Part shown: positions 21,635 through 33,400 of the stretch, piece by piece | How positions within the stretch are numbered: the stretch's first letter is position 1 | Layout: each line of letters begins with the position of its first letter | NCBI RefSeq assembly: GCF_905475465.1 | Contig: NC_062249.1 | Location: 7,080,501 to 7,144,500, forward strand | Source of the DNA: Pieris napi | Lineage: Eukaryota; Arthropoda; Insecta; Lepidoptera; Pieridae | Direction: 5' to 3' | DNA: 64,000 bases | Program-made: the position numbers and the translations under genes | The notes under the pieces: generated by a model | What the model was told of the DNA's origin: nothing | Seen by the model: the letters and a program-made list of their open reading frames with translations, nothing else | The model's database searches: none

Positions 21635-23186
21635 ATGAGGAGTGCAATACCGGCCAAAATAAAACTCCAAGCAATTATTTATATGCTTGCAATAGGAAAT
21701 AATTTGAGGAGCCTATCTCATTTTTTCAGAATATCTAAATCTAGCCTTTCGTTAATGATTCCTGTAATTTGTGATGCCATCTACAATGCTTTGGAGGAAT
21801 TTATACAGGTGAGCAAATAAAACATCGTGTAGTTATATTAAATCACATAACTTTAATACTTGAAACTGGGTGATTTTGTCACATAACTTAATAAAACTTT
21901 AATAATAAATCACATACCTTTAATACTTTGAAACAATGAAATATTTATTTACATATATTTAATCCTATGTAGACATCGAACAAAATTACTAATCAATCTA
22001 AAACTGTTTTTAATTCCTGCAATCGCACATTAGTAAGATAGGTTTGTATCACGCTTTGCGCCCGCAACGCATTTTCTAAACTCATGGAATTTAGTTGGAC
22101 GCCAACACTTTTGCCAAACAATTCAAATTCGTTTGTGCCTTCTTTTTCGATCATTGATTCTGTGTTGAGCTCGCTTACCACTTTTGCTTTGTCTAGAAGT
22201 GAATGCAGACCTCTCATATTTCTTTTTCTTGAAGGGCGAGTTAGATCAGAAACTGGCCTATCATCAATACTAACAAGCTCAGAATTTCGAGCATCTTGAT
22301 TCTCCTCCATAATTTCTTTATCCTCAATGGTATTCTGAAATAAAAATAATAGACTTAAGTCAGTGAAACATTTTCGGCAGCTAGTTAAAATAATACAAAT
22401 ATTCTTTTTTTCTTTCAGGCACCAAGAAACTCTGAAGAGTGGGAGGCAATTGCAAATGGCTTTAGAAAATCTTGGAACTTTCCTGGGTGTTGTGGATCAA
22501 TTGACGGCAAGCACGTCGTCATTAAAGCTCCATTTGAAGCAGGAAGCTATTTCTATAATTACAAGCAACAGAATAGCCTTGTATTAATGGCTTTGGTAGA
22601 TGACAACTATTGTTTTTCATATATCGATATCGGGTGCAATGGTAGAATATCCGATGGAGTTTTCCGGAACTGCAACTAAAGTGATGTTTTGGAAAATGGC
22701 TTGCTACCAGAACATCATGTTATAGTCGGAGATGCTGCCTTCCCTCTGAAGCCTTATTTGATGAAGCCATTCGGAGGACAAAATTTAACACAAAGAGAAA
22801 AAAAATGTAATTACCGGTTGTCTCGAGCTAGACGTATTGTTGAAAACGCTTTCGGGATATTAGTCAGTAGATTTCAAATTTTCGGAAAACCACTGCCTTA
22901 TTGCCCAAACACTGTTGATAAAATTGTAAAAGCTTGTTGTGCTTTACACAACTGGCTCAGAATCATCAAAAGTTCGATATTAGAACATACAATGGACTTC
23001 GAAGACACTGAGAACGAATATTTTGTAGAAGGGAGCTGGAGACAGTTATATTCAAAGGGACTTGTGCCAATACCTAGACACATGTACAACCATTCGTCGC
23101 AAAACGCACGTCAGACCAGGGAAAAGTTTGCAGACTATTTTATGGACGAAGGATCTGTCTCCTGGCAGGCACGAATGATACATTAA
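21635..23186 (+). pseudogene. PIF/Harbinger DDE transposase (two exons, one internal stop)
   Basis: Exons 21635-21808 and 22419-23186, joined in phase 0 at CAG/GTGAGC and TTTCAG/GCA. Exon 1 holds IKLQAIIYMLAIGNN and LSHFFRISKSSLSLM, the helix-turn-helix region. Exon 2 holds GSIDGKHVVI (first Asp), VGDAAFPLKPYLMKPF (second Asp) and RRIVENAFGILVSRF (Glu), the DDE_Tnp_4 catalytic set. A TAA at 22677-22679 interrupts it. The N-terminal region is also lost: the frame is open upstream to about 21595 (KVRPAIEKNDTH), where a TGA follows. The enzyme cuts and inserts the element at TTA-like sites; this copy should be dead. Confidence 0.85.
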
Positions 23187-23771
23187 TTTTTATGTAAGAA
23201 AAAAATCATACCATATTACTCTGCGTCTTTCTATTTTCTAGCTTTACGCTTCGTAACACATCGTGTAGTATGTCGAACCATTTTACATTCGGCTTGTATA
23301 TGGAATCTGCTCCAGCTCGAGATTTCATTGATTCTTTAATTTTCTTTACCTCTTGTGAATAAGTTGATCTTATGTTTTTAATCTGAAATACAAAACAAAC
23401 TGTTTATAGAAAAATTGTGGTTATTATTATAACTTCAACACCCCCCCCCCCTCACACATGCACATACATTTACAATCAGCGGGATCAGTGAACCATTTAA
23501 TAAATCAGTAGAAACTACTATACTAGAAAAGTTACAAAAATTACATTGATTTGATAAATCACATAATTAATTATTGACTTTAATTACTCACTTTTGTGAT
23601 AACCGCGTTAACGCCGAAGCCAGGAATACCCATAGCTTCTTTTAAGGCAGTGTATGCCGAATGCCTAGCCTGTTTGTTTTTGTATGCATTGTTTTTAACG
23701 TTCCACAAACATTCGTGAACCACATATTCAGACACAAATTTGAAAGTTTTATCTTCCGACCATTTAGCCAT
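21993..23771 (-). CDS. Harbinger partner protein with MADF (Myb-like) domain
   Basis: Three minus-strand exons joined in phase 0: 23771-23592, 23382-23212 and 22334-21993, giving 230 aa. Exon 1 begins MAKWSEDKTFKFVSEYVVHE and contains NKQARHSAYTALKEAM; exon 2 gives IKNIRSTYSQEVKKIKESMK and KPNVKWFDILHDVL, the MADF core; exon 3 is polar and ends in a helical LENALRAQSVIQTYL region that may act in dimerisation. Harbinger elements encode such a DNA-binding partner, which helps the transposase reach the nucleus and the ends. No stop is seen, unlike the transposase. Exon 3 lies inside the transposase intron, and transposase exon 2 lies inside its second intron. Confidence 0.75.
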
Positions 23772-24122
23772 CTTTAAAATCAAAAATGCGTTTCACGGCA
23801 CTGCACTCTCCTAAAGATTTTACTAAATTACGTGTTTACACACAACGAGGGAAGAACTCGGGGGGTGCGCCGTCGCGGGAGGGGTATCACTTGAAACAAA
23901 AATAAAAAGCGATTCTATTTTGATTCAACTCGAAAGTCAAGTAGAACCGTACTAAAGCAAGTAGCGTTTACATGTTTCAACTAAACTCCTATCCTAAACA
24001 CGAAAGGCCGATTTACATTATCTTAGTGTTTAGGAGAGTATTTTAGTACAACTTGAAAGGCAAGTTCTTTAGTGCGTTGCGAGTGAACGTTTACATTTCT
24101 TTCAGTAGACTGCAGAGTATCA

Positions 24123-24392
24123 TTACAGCGCCACAATGAACGCGCAACGACGTCGGCAAATACGCTCTATTCTACGCAAAATACTAACTCTAGTTATGGA
24201 ACAAATAGAAGACGAGATTTTATTCGAAATAAATAAACTAAATATAAATATAATAGCTTCTTTTAAAGGAGTGTATGCCGAATGCCTAGCCTGTTTGTTT
24301 TTGTATAAATTGTTTTTAACGTTCCACAAACATTCGTGAACAACATATTCAGACACAAATTTGATAGTTGTATCTTCCGACCATTTAGCCAT
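24123..24392 (-). pseudogene. MADF-gene exon 1 remnant in the deleted Harbinger unit
   Basis: MAKWSEDTTIKFVSEYVVHE and NKQARHSAYTPLKEA closely match exon 1 of the intact copy, then the reading runs into unrelated sequence where the internal deletion joined the two ends. On the plus strand 24136-24240 encodes MNAQRRRQIRSILRKILTL and looks like the N-terminal transposase exon missing from unit 1. This unit is therefore a non-autonomous derivative. Confidence 0.7.
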
Positions 24393-24640
24393 CTTTAAAA
24401 ATCAAAAAACACGCACGCGTTTCACGGCACTTGTGCACTCTCCTAAAGATTTTACTAAATTACGTGTTTACACACAACGAGGGAAGATCTCGGGGGTTGC
24501 GCGGGCGCGGGAGGGGTATCACTTGAAACAAAAATAAAAAGCGATTCTATTTTGATTATACTTGAAAGTCAAGTAGAACCGTACTAAAGCAAGTAGCGTT
24601 TACATGTTTCAACTAAAGTACTATCCTAAATCGGCCATTA

Positions 24641-25403
24641 CTAATTATCAATTGGATTCTAGTAAGCAATTTCATAAATGCAGTATTTTATCTAAGTCAT
24701 ATTAACCTAAAACAATATTAAGAACCGGTCTATTGATATTTTACGTTACGCGCATGTACGATACTATTCGTATCATATCAATCTGTATGTCATAGTTTTT
24801 TTTTTACTGATGCATCATTAATAAATCCTATCTCTTACCACCTACGTATTGACCTGCTTTTCTTAAACGATTAGTAGGTAGGGCATCTGTGCTACAGATT
24901 TACTGATCGTGGGTAACGAGATCAAAGAACAGTTTATTTATAATCGCGTTGCTCCCCCGCAGCTTCTATTTTTACCCTAGGTCAATGTCGAACATTGGTC
25001 CTACACGTTGCATGCAATATGCAATGAATTGTTTGGGTTCTATAATATCAGGGCGGTAAAATCAAAGACAGGTTAAATTTTACGAATTTTTTTCATGTAT
25101 TTTTTTTCTTTTATAATTTATAAATGACCTAGTAAGAAAGTAGTCTTATCCGTTTCAGCACATACAATCATCATTCATGAGATTACAAAAAGATCCTTTG
25201 GCGAGTGCAGTACCGAGGCCGGCGGTCGAGGCGCGCCCGCGGCGCCGCGCTCCGTCCTGCCGTCACTATTACGATTTAATTACAATAATATCTTACGTAC
25301 AATTAAATTAACGGAGATTACAAGCCTGAGTTGAGCAGCCGACCGCGGGACCGGCCGTGCCGCGGGCCGCTTCTGGTGGCAGCAGTGCGCTAATATTATG
25401 CGC
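24641..25403 (-). other. 3' UTR and downstream region of actin gene A
   Basis: Contains a GC-rich block at 25213-25260 and 25335-25390 just past the actin stop, unlike the AT-rich surroundings. A minus-strand AATAAA is at 24933-24938, about 470 bp beyond the stop. No ORF or repeat recognised. Confidence 0.4.
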
Positions 25404-25665
25404 TTAGAAGCACTTCCTGTGCACGATAGAGGGACCGGACTCGTCGTACTCCTGTTTCGAGATCCACATCTGCTGGAAGGTCGACAGGGACGCGAGAATG
25501 GAACCTCCGATCCATACGGAGTACTTCCTCTCTGGGGGTGCGATGATTTTAATCTTCATGGTGGATGGCGCCAGCGCTGTAATTTCCTTCTGCATACGGT
25601 CGGCGATTCCTGGGTACATTGTGGTACCACCAGATAATACTGTGTTGGCGTATAAGTCCTTACGG

Positions 25666-25697
<32 letters not shown>

Positions 25698-26618
25698 TGT
25701 GGTTTCATGGATACCACAGGCTTCCATACCCAAGAATGAGGGTTGGAAGAGGGCCTCAGGACAACGGAATCTCTCGTTTCCGATGGTGATGACCTGTCCG
25801 TCGGGAAGTTCATAGGACTTCTCGAGCGAGCTGCTAGAGGCGGCGGTGGCCATCTCCTGCTCGAAATCAAGAGCCACGTAGCAGAGCTTTTCCTTGATGT
25901 CTCTTACAATTTCACGCTCGGCCGTGGTGGTGAATGAGTAACCACGCTCGGTGAGGATCTTCATTAGGTAGTCGGTAAGGTCACGACCGGCTAAGTCCAG
26001 ACGCAGGATGGCGTGGGGCAAGGCGTAACCCTCGTAGATGGGGACCGTGTGGGAGACACCGTCACCGGAGTCGAGCACGATACCGGTGGTACGACCGGAG
26101 GCGTACAGCGATAGCACGGCCTGGATGGCTACGTACATAGCGGGGGTGTTGAAGGTCTCGAACATGATCTGGGTCATCTTCTCTCTGAAACGAAATTGGC
26201 ACCATTAGACACTGAAGATTCTAAATCTAAAATCTTGTAAATGTTTTTAAAGTTTGACGGAGATGTACCTGTTAGCCTTAGGGTTGAGGGGAGCCTCTGT
26301 GAGCAGGACGGGGTGTTCCTCGGGAGCTACACGAAGCTCGTTGTAGAAGGTGTGGTGCCAGATCTTCTCCATGTCATCCCAGTTGGTAACGATACCGTGC
26401 TCAATGGGGTATTTGAGGGTGAGGATACCTCTCTTGCTCTGGGCCTCGTCACCTACGTAAGAGTCTTTCTGTCCCATACCGACCATCACTCCCTGATGAC
26501 GGGGCCTGCCCACGATTGAGGGGAATACGGCCCGGGGAGCGTCGTCACCCGCGAAACCGGCCTTGCACATACCGGATCCATTGTCTACTACCAACGCGGC
26601 TACTTCTTCGTCGCACAT
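25404..26618 (-). CDS. cytoplasmic actin (gene A, A3/A4 type)
   Basis: Two coding exons, 26618-26269 and 26184-25404, total 1131 bp and give 376 aa, the standard actin length. The 84-bp intron splits codon 117 (AG/A, Arg), matching the intron position I recall for silkworm cytoplasmic actin A3. The N-terminus [16 protein letters not shown] is the insect Cys-processed form. Visible landmarks: phosphate loops [15 protein letters not shown] and [16 protein letters not shown], hydrophobic plug region [15 protein letters not shown], and C-terminus [11 protein letters not shown]. It polymerises into ATP-binding microfilaments. Residue 273 is Cys (MEACGIHET), as in cytoplasmic actins generally. A non-coding first exon lies upstream (about 27155-27063). 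No lesions. Confidence 0.97.
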
Positions 26619-27062
26619 TTTGAATTAGTCTGAAATAAATAAAAAAATTGTTAGTAAAATAATACTAATTGATTAGAAGCATAGGTAATAATTTATTAAT
26701 TTAACTACAAAATTGATAAAATGGTGTAAGAGCTAAACTAATATCGCCCACGCTGTCACAGAGTGGGCGGTGGAAACGTGTTGACCATAAAAGGTATCTA
26801 ACAAGACGCGAAGACGTGGCATTGAAAGTAGGCCTGTGACACGGGTATTTCAAAGCGTTCGTATGCTACGCATTCATCTTTTAAAAGAATCCATTCACAA
26901 TCGGTTGAGTGTTCCGACCACACCCTACCGCAACCGGCGTTCCCAAGTCCCGGCCGCCGGCGCGGCATCATGCGGTGTCACCCCGTGTCACTGACCTAAC
27001 AATCTTTGCACTTAAAATTAACACTACACAAATATGCACTATACACTTGCACGTCAACTTAC

Positions 27063-27289
27063 TTTAATTAAATAGTCCTATTAAATAAATAAATTACTAT
27101 TGCTATTGCACAGCCACAGATTTGCTGCACAACGCCACTACTCGAGTACACTTCGTGGAATGCTGGCTTTCGAGGTTCGCAGAGTATTTAAGTGAGGCTC
27201 GATATCGGGGCGCCCCGACCCGCGAGCCCGCAACGGCGGAGACCTCTCGACCAATCAGAACAATTCTGAGTTTTCGTTACCATATATGG
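27063..27289 (-). promoter_or_regulatory. promoter and non-coding exon 1 of actin A
   Basis: Reading toward the gene: CArG box CCATATATGG (27280-27289, perfect), an inverted CCAAT box (27251-27255), a TATA-like TTAAATA (27185-27191), then a likely transcript start near 27155. The exon ends at a GTAAGT donor (27062-27057); its acceptor TTTCAG is at 26632-26630, 12 bp before the ATG. CArG boxes bind serum response factor and are typical of actin promoters. The start site is inferred from the spacing. Confidence 0.7.
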
Positions 27290-27397
27290 TATTGCGCTGC
27301 AGGGAGCCTGCGCGCCCCCTCACCCCTCTGTCGCAGCATCGCCGTTGATAGCGCGCCGGGCGCCGGGCTCTTGATACGACTTACGAGGTCTTACAAT

Positions 27398-28151
27398 CAG
27401 CGTTGCCAACTCTACGTCTTTTTACGTAGATCTACGTATTTTAGGCCTTTTCTGAAAACCTACGAACTTCAGTCACAGAATCTACGTATTTTTAATCAAA
27501 TTGAAAATTTTGCACAATATCCAAATTCATTAGGCTGAATAGGCATAATATCTATTACTTTCGAAAAAAAAAAGTTAAAAACAATCAGACCGGGAATGGA
27601 GAACTTTAAGAAACACAAATCTACCATTTCAAGAGGATCAGATATTCAAAGCAGATGACTTTTGGCGTCATATTGCCAAAATAAAAAAAATGAGATGCAA
27701 CTCAGCAGTTTCCCCTCCTAGCCCAATTTACACAAAAGTTATTAACATTACCTCATAGTAGCGCAAATGTTGAACGACGTTTTTCTTTAATAAACTTGAT
27801 GAAAACTAACATCAGAAACGGACCTCAGTCTACTGAAACCCTCACAGGGTTACATTTTACAAAAAGTGATCTGAAAAGTAATCCTGGGCCAACGCAAGAT
27901 CATATTAAACTTTTTAATAAAAACATGTACAAATTTAATTTACCAGAAAATAATAATGAATATATTTTTTTTTATTTCCATTTCAAAAAAATAACACTCT
28001 TTTTATTCAGTTTTACCAACCCTACCCTCTTCATTTCACTCATAAAAAAAAGTACGTAGATCTACGAACTTTTCCTATACAATTTTTGCTAAATCTACGT
28101 AATTGTTTAATCTGACCTACGTAATTTTCAAAATCCGAGTTGGCAACACTG
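27398..28151. mobile_element. decayed hAT transposon with perfect 8-bp duplication
   Basis: Ends CAGCGTTGCCAACTC and, inverted, CAGTGTTGCCAACTC. Both sides carry CTTACAAT (27390-27397 and 28152-28159), the 8-bp duplication expected of hAT. About 754 bp. At 27759-27830 the plus strand reads HSSANVERRFSLINLMKTNIRN, a remnant of the hAT C-terminal dimerisation motif, so it is an internally deleted autonomous element. Many TACGTA words lie near both ends, probably subterminal transposase-binding repeats. It inserted 109 bp upstream of the actin A CArG box. Confidence 0.88.
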
Positions 28152-28159
28152 CTTACAAT

Positions 28160-29621
28160 ATTGAAATAAATGGAGTTTCAACTCTCTGATACTAGACTTA
28201 TTAAGATATGAATTCCAATATGATGCTATTTGATGATACGACACCATATTACAATTAAATACATTTTCATAACTACGTGTAGTTATACCTATCTGGATAT
28301 CTATTGAACAATTTTATATTATTAATTCTTAGGCAGATAATTTAAAAATTTGTTATAGATGTAGATCTCTGAGTCATTTTCATCAGATAAATATTATAAC
28401 TATGTACCTAAATTTTGTTTCCACCAGATTGCTGAATAAAGCGGGGCGTGCTAGATGTCAGCCGATCAACCGTTCACTCTTGAGTTTACGACTTGATTTC
28501 TTTCTACAGCCCACTTGAATCTTCCCAAACAATTCGTGGTGGTCTTATTATCGAGTGAGAATCTTCAAACCGTGCGGTAATTTAAAGAATTTAAACACTA
28601 AACTTTTAAATAACCACTCATTTAAAACGAAACATACCTATGTATTTTCTCCTATAAAATAAAGTGTCATGTTGACTTGACAAAACCTAAATCAAAATTG
28701 GAATGCCATTTTAAATGGAGTTTTTATTGATTTAAGATTTGATGGTATATCACCATCAGTTGGCGTTACTACGCCTATTCAATTTTATCTCAGGTAGGAG
28801 GTATATGGCGGAAGGTAGACGATTAGCTACCTAGGCCCTTTGTCTGCTCCTGTCTTTTCCCTGTTTCTTGAAATATTATAAATGACTATTATTAAAAATA
28901 GAGAATTTCAATTATATTGTTTTATAGACCAATAACTCATTAAAAAATAGATTAATAGAAATTCTACTACCCACTTCAGCTCTTGGACAGCTGATTTTTG
29001 TTTAAGGGTACGGGAAAATGGGGATCGAACATTGTACTCCATAGAAGGTACACATTGTTACTATATAAACTATGGACATTATTAGTGTAAGTTTTACAAA
29101 CTCAGGACTCAGACAGTCCAAATTCCGAATCAAAGAATGGTTTTTTATTCTTGTTCGTATTTGGTAGGTTATCAACCGACAAGCTGGTTCTGACTTTTTG
29201 AATTGAGCAGCTAGCTAGACAATAACATAATGAGTGTTTATATTAAAATCCATTGAATTGATTTAGATGACTTCGCCTGCACACAACAAATGGAATAAGA
29301 TGATTCTGGCTGGTTTTTTGAATACCTAGGTAAGGTAATACTCAACTTGCAGATTCATCGGACGGACCCAATTGGAGTTAGCATAATTTATTTTTAGGAG
29401 TATTTCAATTAATTATATTTCTTTTAAACGATGTTTAGTGAAATTTATTTTTTCAACTTTCATAACTTTCACTTAGCAGAAAAATTAATATAGTAGAACG
29501 TGATATTCATATTCACGTAAATATGCATGCTAATTTAATACATGCATACGTTATTCTACTTAGTGGAAGATGAACGAATAATCTTAATTTCGATGAATTT
29601 CTATGGCACAGACAGCAAACA
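28160..29621. other. intergenic AT-rich sequence
   Basis: No open frames or repeats recognised. A few short GC-richer stretches (28440-28480, 28780-28850) have no family resemblance that I can name. Confidence 0.35.
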
Positions 29622-29840
29622 TCTTTATATATAATTCTTCTGTAAGTGTATATGTCACTGAACTTCTCTCAAACGACTGGACCGATTTTGATGAAATTTT
29701 TTGTGTGTGTTCAAGGGGATCTGGGAATGGTTTAGATTCACAAATCAGCCCGCCAGATGGCGCTGCAGTCGGTACTTTCATACTTTGCTTTACTAATTGC
29801 TTGAAATATCATGCAGGACAACGTCTGTCGGGTCAACTAG
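29622..29840 (+). mobile_element. Helitron-like element, 219 bp
   Basis: Starts A/TCTTTATATATAATTCTTC and ends GTCGGGTCAACTAG/T. The internal 'actggaccgattttgatgaa' and 'tttttgtgtgtgttcaaggg' are the lepidopteran family words. It is the best-preserved of three copies here (others 3625-4229 and 14017-14174, both minus). No coding capacity. Confidence 0.65.
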
Positions 29841-32800
29841 TATCATATATTATTTAAAAATCTAATTGCTTTAAACTTGATTGTTGTTTCAAATTTCTGA
29901 CACCATGCTTCAGTCACGTATAATAATATCTAGTGTGTATCTAAATTATTTTATTCATTGTAAAACACAAAATTATGTTCAGTCCTTTCCTTGTTCGTTT
30001 TAAGGAAATAAATATGATTCATACAAAGAATTCAATAAAATGTTCAGAAATTAGTCATGAGTCAGAATGTGTACTACGTTGAGTCAGCTCCTCGTAACCA
30101 ATTCTTGTAGACCTCCAGGAGCGTCACATGGGGTCATTACAGAGGGGTCAAGGGCAATTTCCTAGAATCTTATCGGTAATATGCAAGTTATTAAAATATT
30201 GGCTTCGTAAACACAATCGTCGTTTAGTTTGTAATATAATATCTTAACATGCTTTACATTTGTAATTTTTTTAATGAATTAAATAATTAATAAATGAAGC
30301 TACTACTGCTTTAAGGTAGGTACTTGAAAGTTCAATATCAATTTGGATTCCTCCAGAACTAGGGTCTGTAAAGATGAGTCGAGATGTAACTAAGTATTGG
30401 ATTTAACATACCAAAACAACCTAGGTTTTCTCAAGCTAAGTCAATATAATATTGTACACAAAAGAGCAGAATTTTAACTTTGAAATAATCCTGGTCAGAC
30501 GAGTGCAGAAGCTCAACCGGTTTTTCCACATAAAACACCACTCACGAATACCCAGGATCATGATTAACGCAAAAGTAATGGAACAAACCATTAGAATAAA
30601 ATGTTGGTGATTATAGTTTAGTAAAAGGTAAAATAAAGTAAAATGATTTGTATTAAATTATTTATTTGTTAAAAAAAATTACTGATTCGTAATCCCAGAA
30701 TTTAATTTAATTAAAAAAAACCCTTTATTAGGGGCAATTCAAACAAGACTTATCACAGTTATCGTTGTTAAGGTTAGAGGAATTATTACATTCTTGAGAC
30801 GAACCGAATGGAAAAGGAAAAAAAAATATATCTCTTAATAATATATTAAACATAATATTTTTTTATTTAATTTTTTCTCTTTGATTATTGTAATTTTGTG
30901 TGTTTATGTGTGTGTGTGTTTTTGTTTGTAATAAATTATATGTCTATGTCTAGGAAGAACGATATATAAATGAGTCAACTTGCCCTAGTACATAATTTAC
31001 ATAAATTGATTTTTAAATGGTGACACATAGTGTATCGATAAATATATAGCATATGTTATGTTATTATATACCCAATAGCCTTCATCAATGATCAAGAACA
31101 AAAAAGAAATTCAATTTTAATCCATATTTTCTGATAGAGAACGTCTCAACGGGAAGTATTTTGTCTCGTTTTCGCAATATTATTCATTGATGCTCTGCTG
31201 ATGTATGTTACTCGCTGTTAATGTAGCTTTATATTGATGAAATAATTTTTAAAATCAGTTTATTGGTTTTGAAGTTACAAAAAAATCTAATCTTTCCGCT
31301 TCATATATCATAAATATCCTTTTATCGACGATATTCTAAACGCCTTTTCACGATGACATCTCTTAATATACACTTATATCCGTTTGGACAAGGATCATAT
31401 GAGTCAATTAAGTAGCTAAAACACGTAGAAACAGCATTATTATTCAATATGGTACAACTTTATAAGGTCTGAGTGTAAATTCTAAAATCCATTTGAACTT
31501 TTCAATCTACCTAGACAGTAAAGTAACGTATAATCTATATACTATTCTACGAACTGGTCTTATTTCTGTTGGAACATACAAAACATTGGTAATTTTAAGT
31601 AAGGTACAGAATGTATAATGTCATAAATATAAAAGTTATTTATTTTGATATAAAATCACTAATCTATCGTTGTCCATGTTATATGTATTTATTTCTATAG
31701 TCTAAAAACCTTGAGAACTAAGTAATTTTGATAAAAAACAATAAATACTTAATTCTTTTCCACACTCCCCGATAGTTCACAGACCATAAACGATATTGTA
31801 CCTAAGTCAATATTATTCGAGCGTAGAATAATAAAACTATCGTGTACTTGTATGAGTCATGCGTGATGCGTCTGTTGACTCGCGTCGCCTTGAGGGGGCC
31901 ATGCTAAAATTTAGCAACGCGACGAAATATGGACTGGAAGTACTAATAAACTGTAAAAATATGTATATACAATGTTAAAGAAATAAAAAAAAATGCGTAC
32001 GTACAAAGTACACATGTCAGAATCTTTGGCAAGCAAATTTTAAGTCTCGTTCATATTTATACAAATCTAAAACTTTAGATTTCCGATGTTAGGGATTTAA
32101 TGAATTTAATTGTCATTAAAAATTAATACCAATTACATTTTTTTCTCTCTAAATCGGTCTCAATCGCTCTCTCCCTTTTCTTCGACAAAAACGCTGCACA
32201 TTTTCGTGACGCTAATATTTATTATTACGTTTCATCCGTAAAAAAATTACCCACATTTGCCTAAAGAAGTTTTACTTCAAAAATATTATACAGTAGTATA
32301 CTTGCATTAAATACATTTAATTTTTAGTAAGGCCTGTGAGAAATGTTTTAGATATATTTGCTTTTGGCTAACCTTTTCTTCGTAAATCCACATTTTATCG
32401 TGGATTATTGTGGTTAACTTGCCTTTACTAGTTGTATGATAAATATGGTTAAGCACTGATGTTGAAGCAAAGAACATCGCACATGAACGCTTCATTTCAC
32501 GTTAAACAAGTTGCCCTACATACTAAAAATATACAGTGTAATACAATTAATTATCTATTTTGTTACCATGACATAAGGTTCATTTTTAATTAATTATGAA
32601 AGTGCAATAACATTCCTATTGAAGAGCTTGTCCGACCAAGGGTTGGTTTTTTACCAACCTGCAGCAGGTTTTAACAGAAAAACACAATGGGTTTGCCTCT
32701 ATAGATTCATATAAGGATTTAAATTCGAGTTGAAATTAAAATTGGCTATAACTTTTACTCGAAGTTATATTGAATTCACTGCTGTACTGGTATTGATTGT

Positions 32801-33140
32801 TGAAAGATAACAACGAATGTTTAATATTTACACATTTTGGTATTACATAAACGTTATACAATGTACGTAACATAAAATCTAAGTTATTGAATGAAGGAAC
32901 ACACTTATATAGTTCAAAAGATAAATAATAATATGTAGTTACAAACGGTTCGCCGTTTACGTTTGTAAATTATTTTAATAGAAACCAACGCCAGCCAACG
33001 CAATATTAATTTGTGCTCTTGTGCGCAAAAAGCAAGTTTGTCTTTTATATGAAAACTAAGTGTCGGCAAATATGTATGGAAAAGTATTTGAAAGAACGTG
33101 TTCGTATATATAAACAAAGAATATTATTTATCAGAGATTT
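29841..33140. other. intergenic AT-rich sequence with a (TG)n patch
   Basis: No gene was recognised. A short (TG)n microsatellite is at 30897-30921. The segment 32160-32290 (sequence 'cctaaagaagttttacttc' at its end) is a weak relative of the repeats at 34120 and 45460. Short ORFs at 32307-32495 and 32914-33117 look like chance. Confidence 0.35.
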
Positions 33141-33219
33141 TCTATTTCTAATTATACGTAGAATGGTCACGAAATGGTAATGCTTTGCACAAGGCAATTT
33201 CTATAAGCCATCACCAGTA

Positions 33220-33400
33220 GGGTGTGCCCATACGCCACAAGCCTTCGAGACTTTATAGTGATTAAATATGAAACGTTCCAGCGTGGTAGCGTTCTGCGGG
33301 CGAGTCGTATCGATCGGACCCGCCCTTGACATTCGTTGGACTGGGGTGGCGAGGGTACGCTGTACACATAGGGCTGCCCGCCAGCACGCCAGCTTCTATA
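33220..33400. other. isolated GC-rich island, function unknown
   Basis: A 180-bp block markedly richer in G and C, with several CpG (gcgggcgagtcgtatcgatc, ggggtggcgagggtacgctg), in the middle of AT-rich DNA. A 66-codon minus frame spans it but shows no family. It could be a SINE body, an enhancer or a decayed exon; nothing decides between them. Confidence 0.3.

Larger units (their letters stand above)
21440..24637. mobile_element. composite PIF/Harbinger transposon
   Basis: Bounded by AGGCCGATTTACATTATCTT on the left and a shortened complement (AAATCGGCCA) on the right, with TTA on each side (21437-21439 and 24638-24640). It consists of two units. Unit 1 (21440 to ~24003) has a transposase and a MADF-type gene. 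Unit 2 (24005-24637) repeats the left ~130 bp and right ~380 bp with the middle deleted. Unit 1 lacks the last ~20 bp of its right repeat, where unit 2 begins abruptly. A 144-bp miniature of the same family, complete at both ends, lies at 60094-60237. Confidence 0.85.

Noticed and set aside
25498..25815. Long plus-strand frames antisense to actin A (also 25398-25637, 26241-26519, 36873-37262, 37762-37968)
   Set aside because: They mirror actin codon usage on the opposite strand and have no splice sites or family resemblance.
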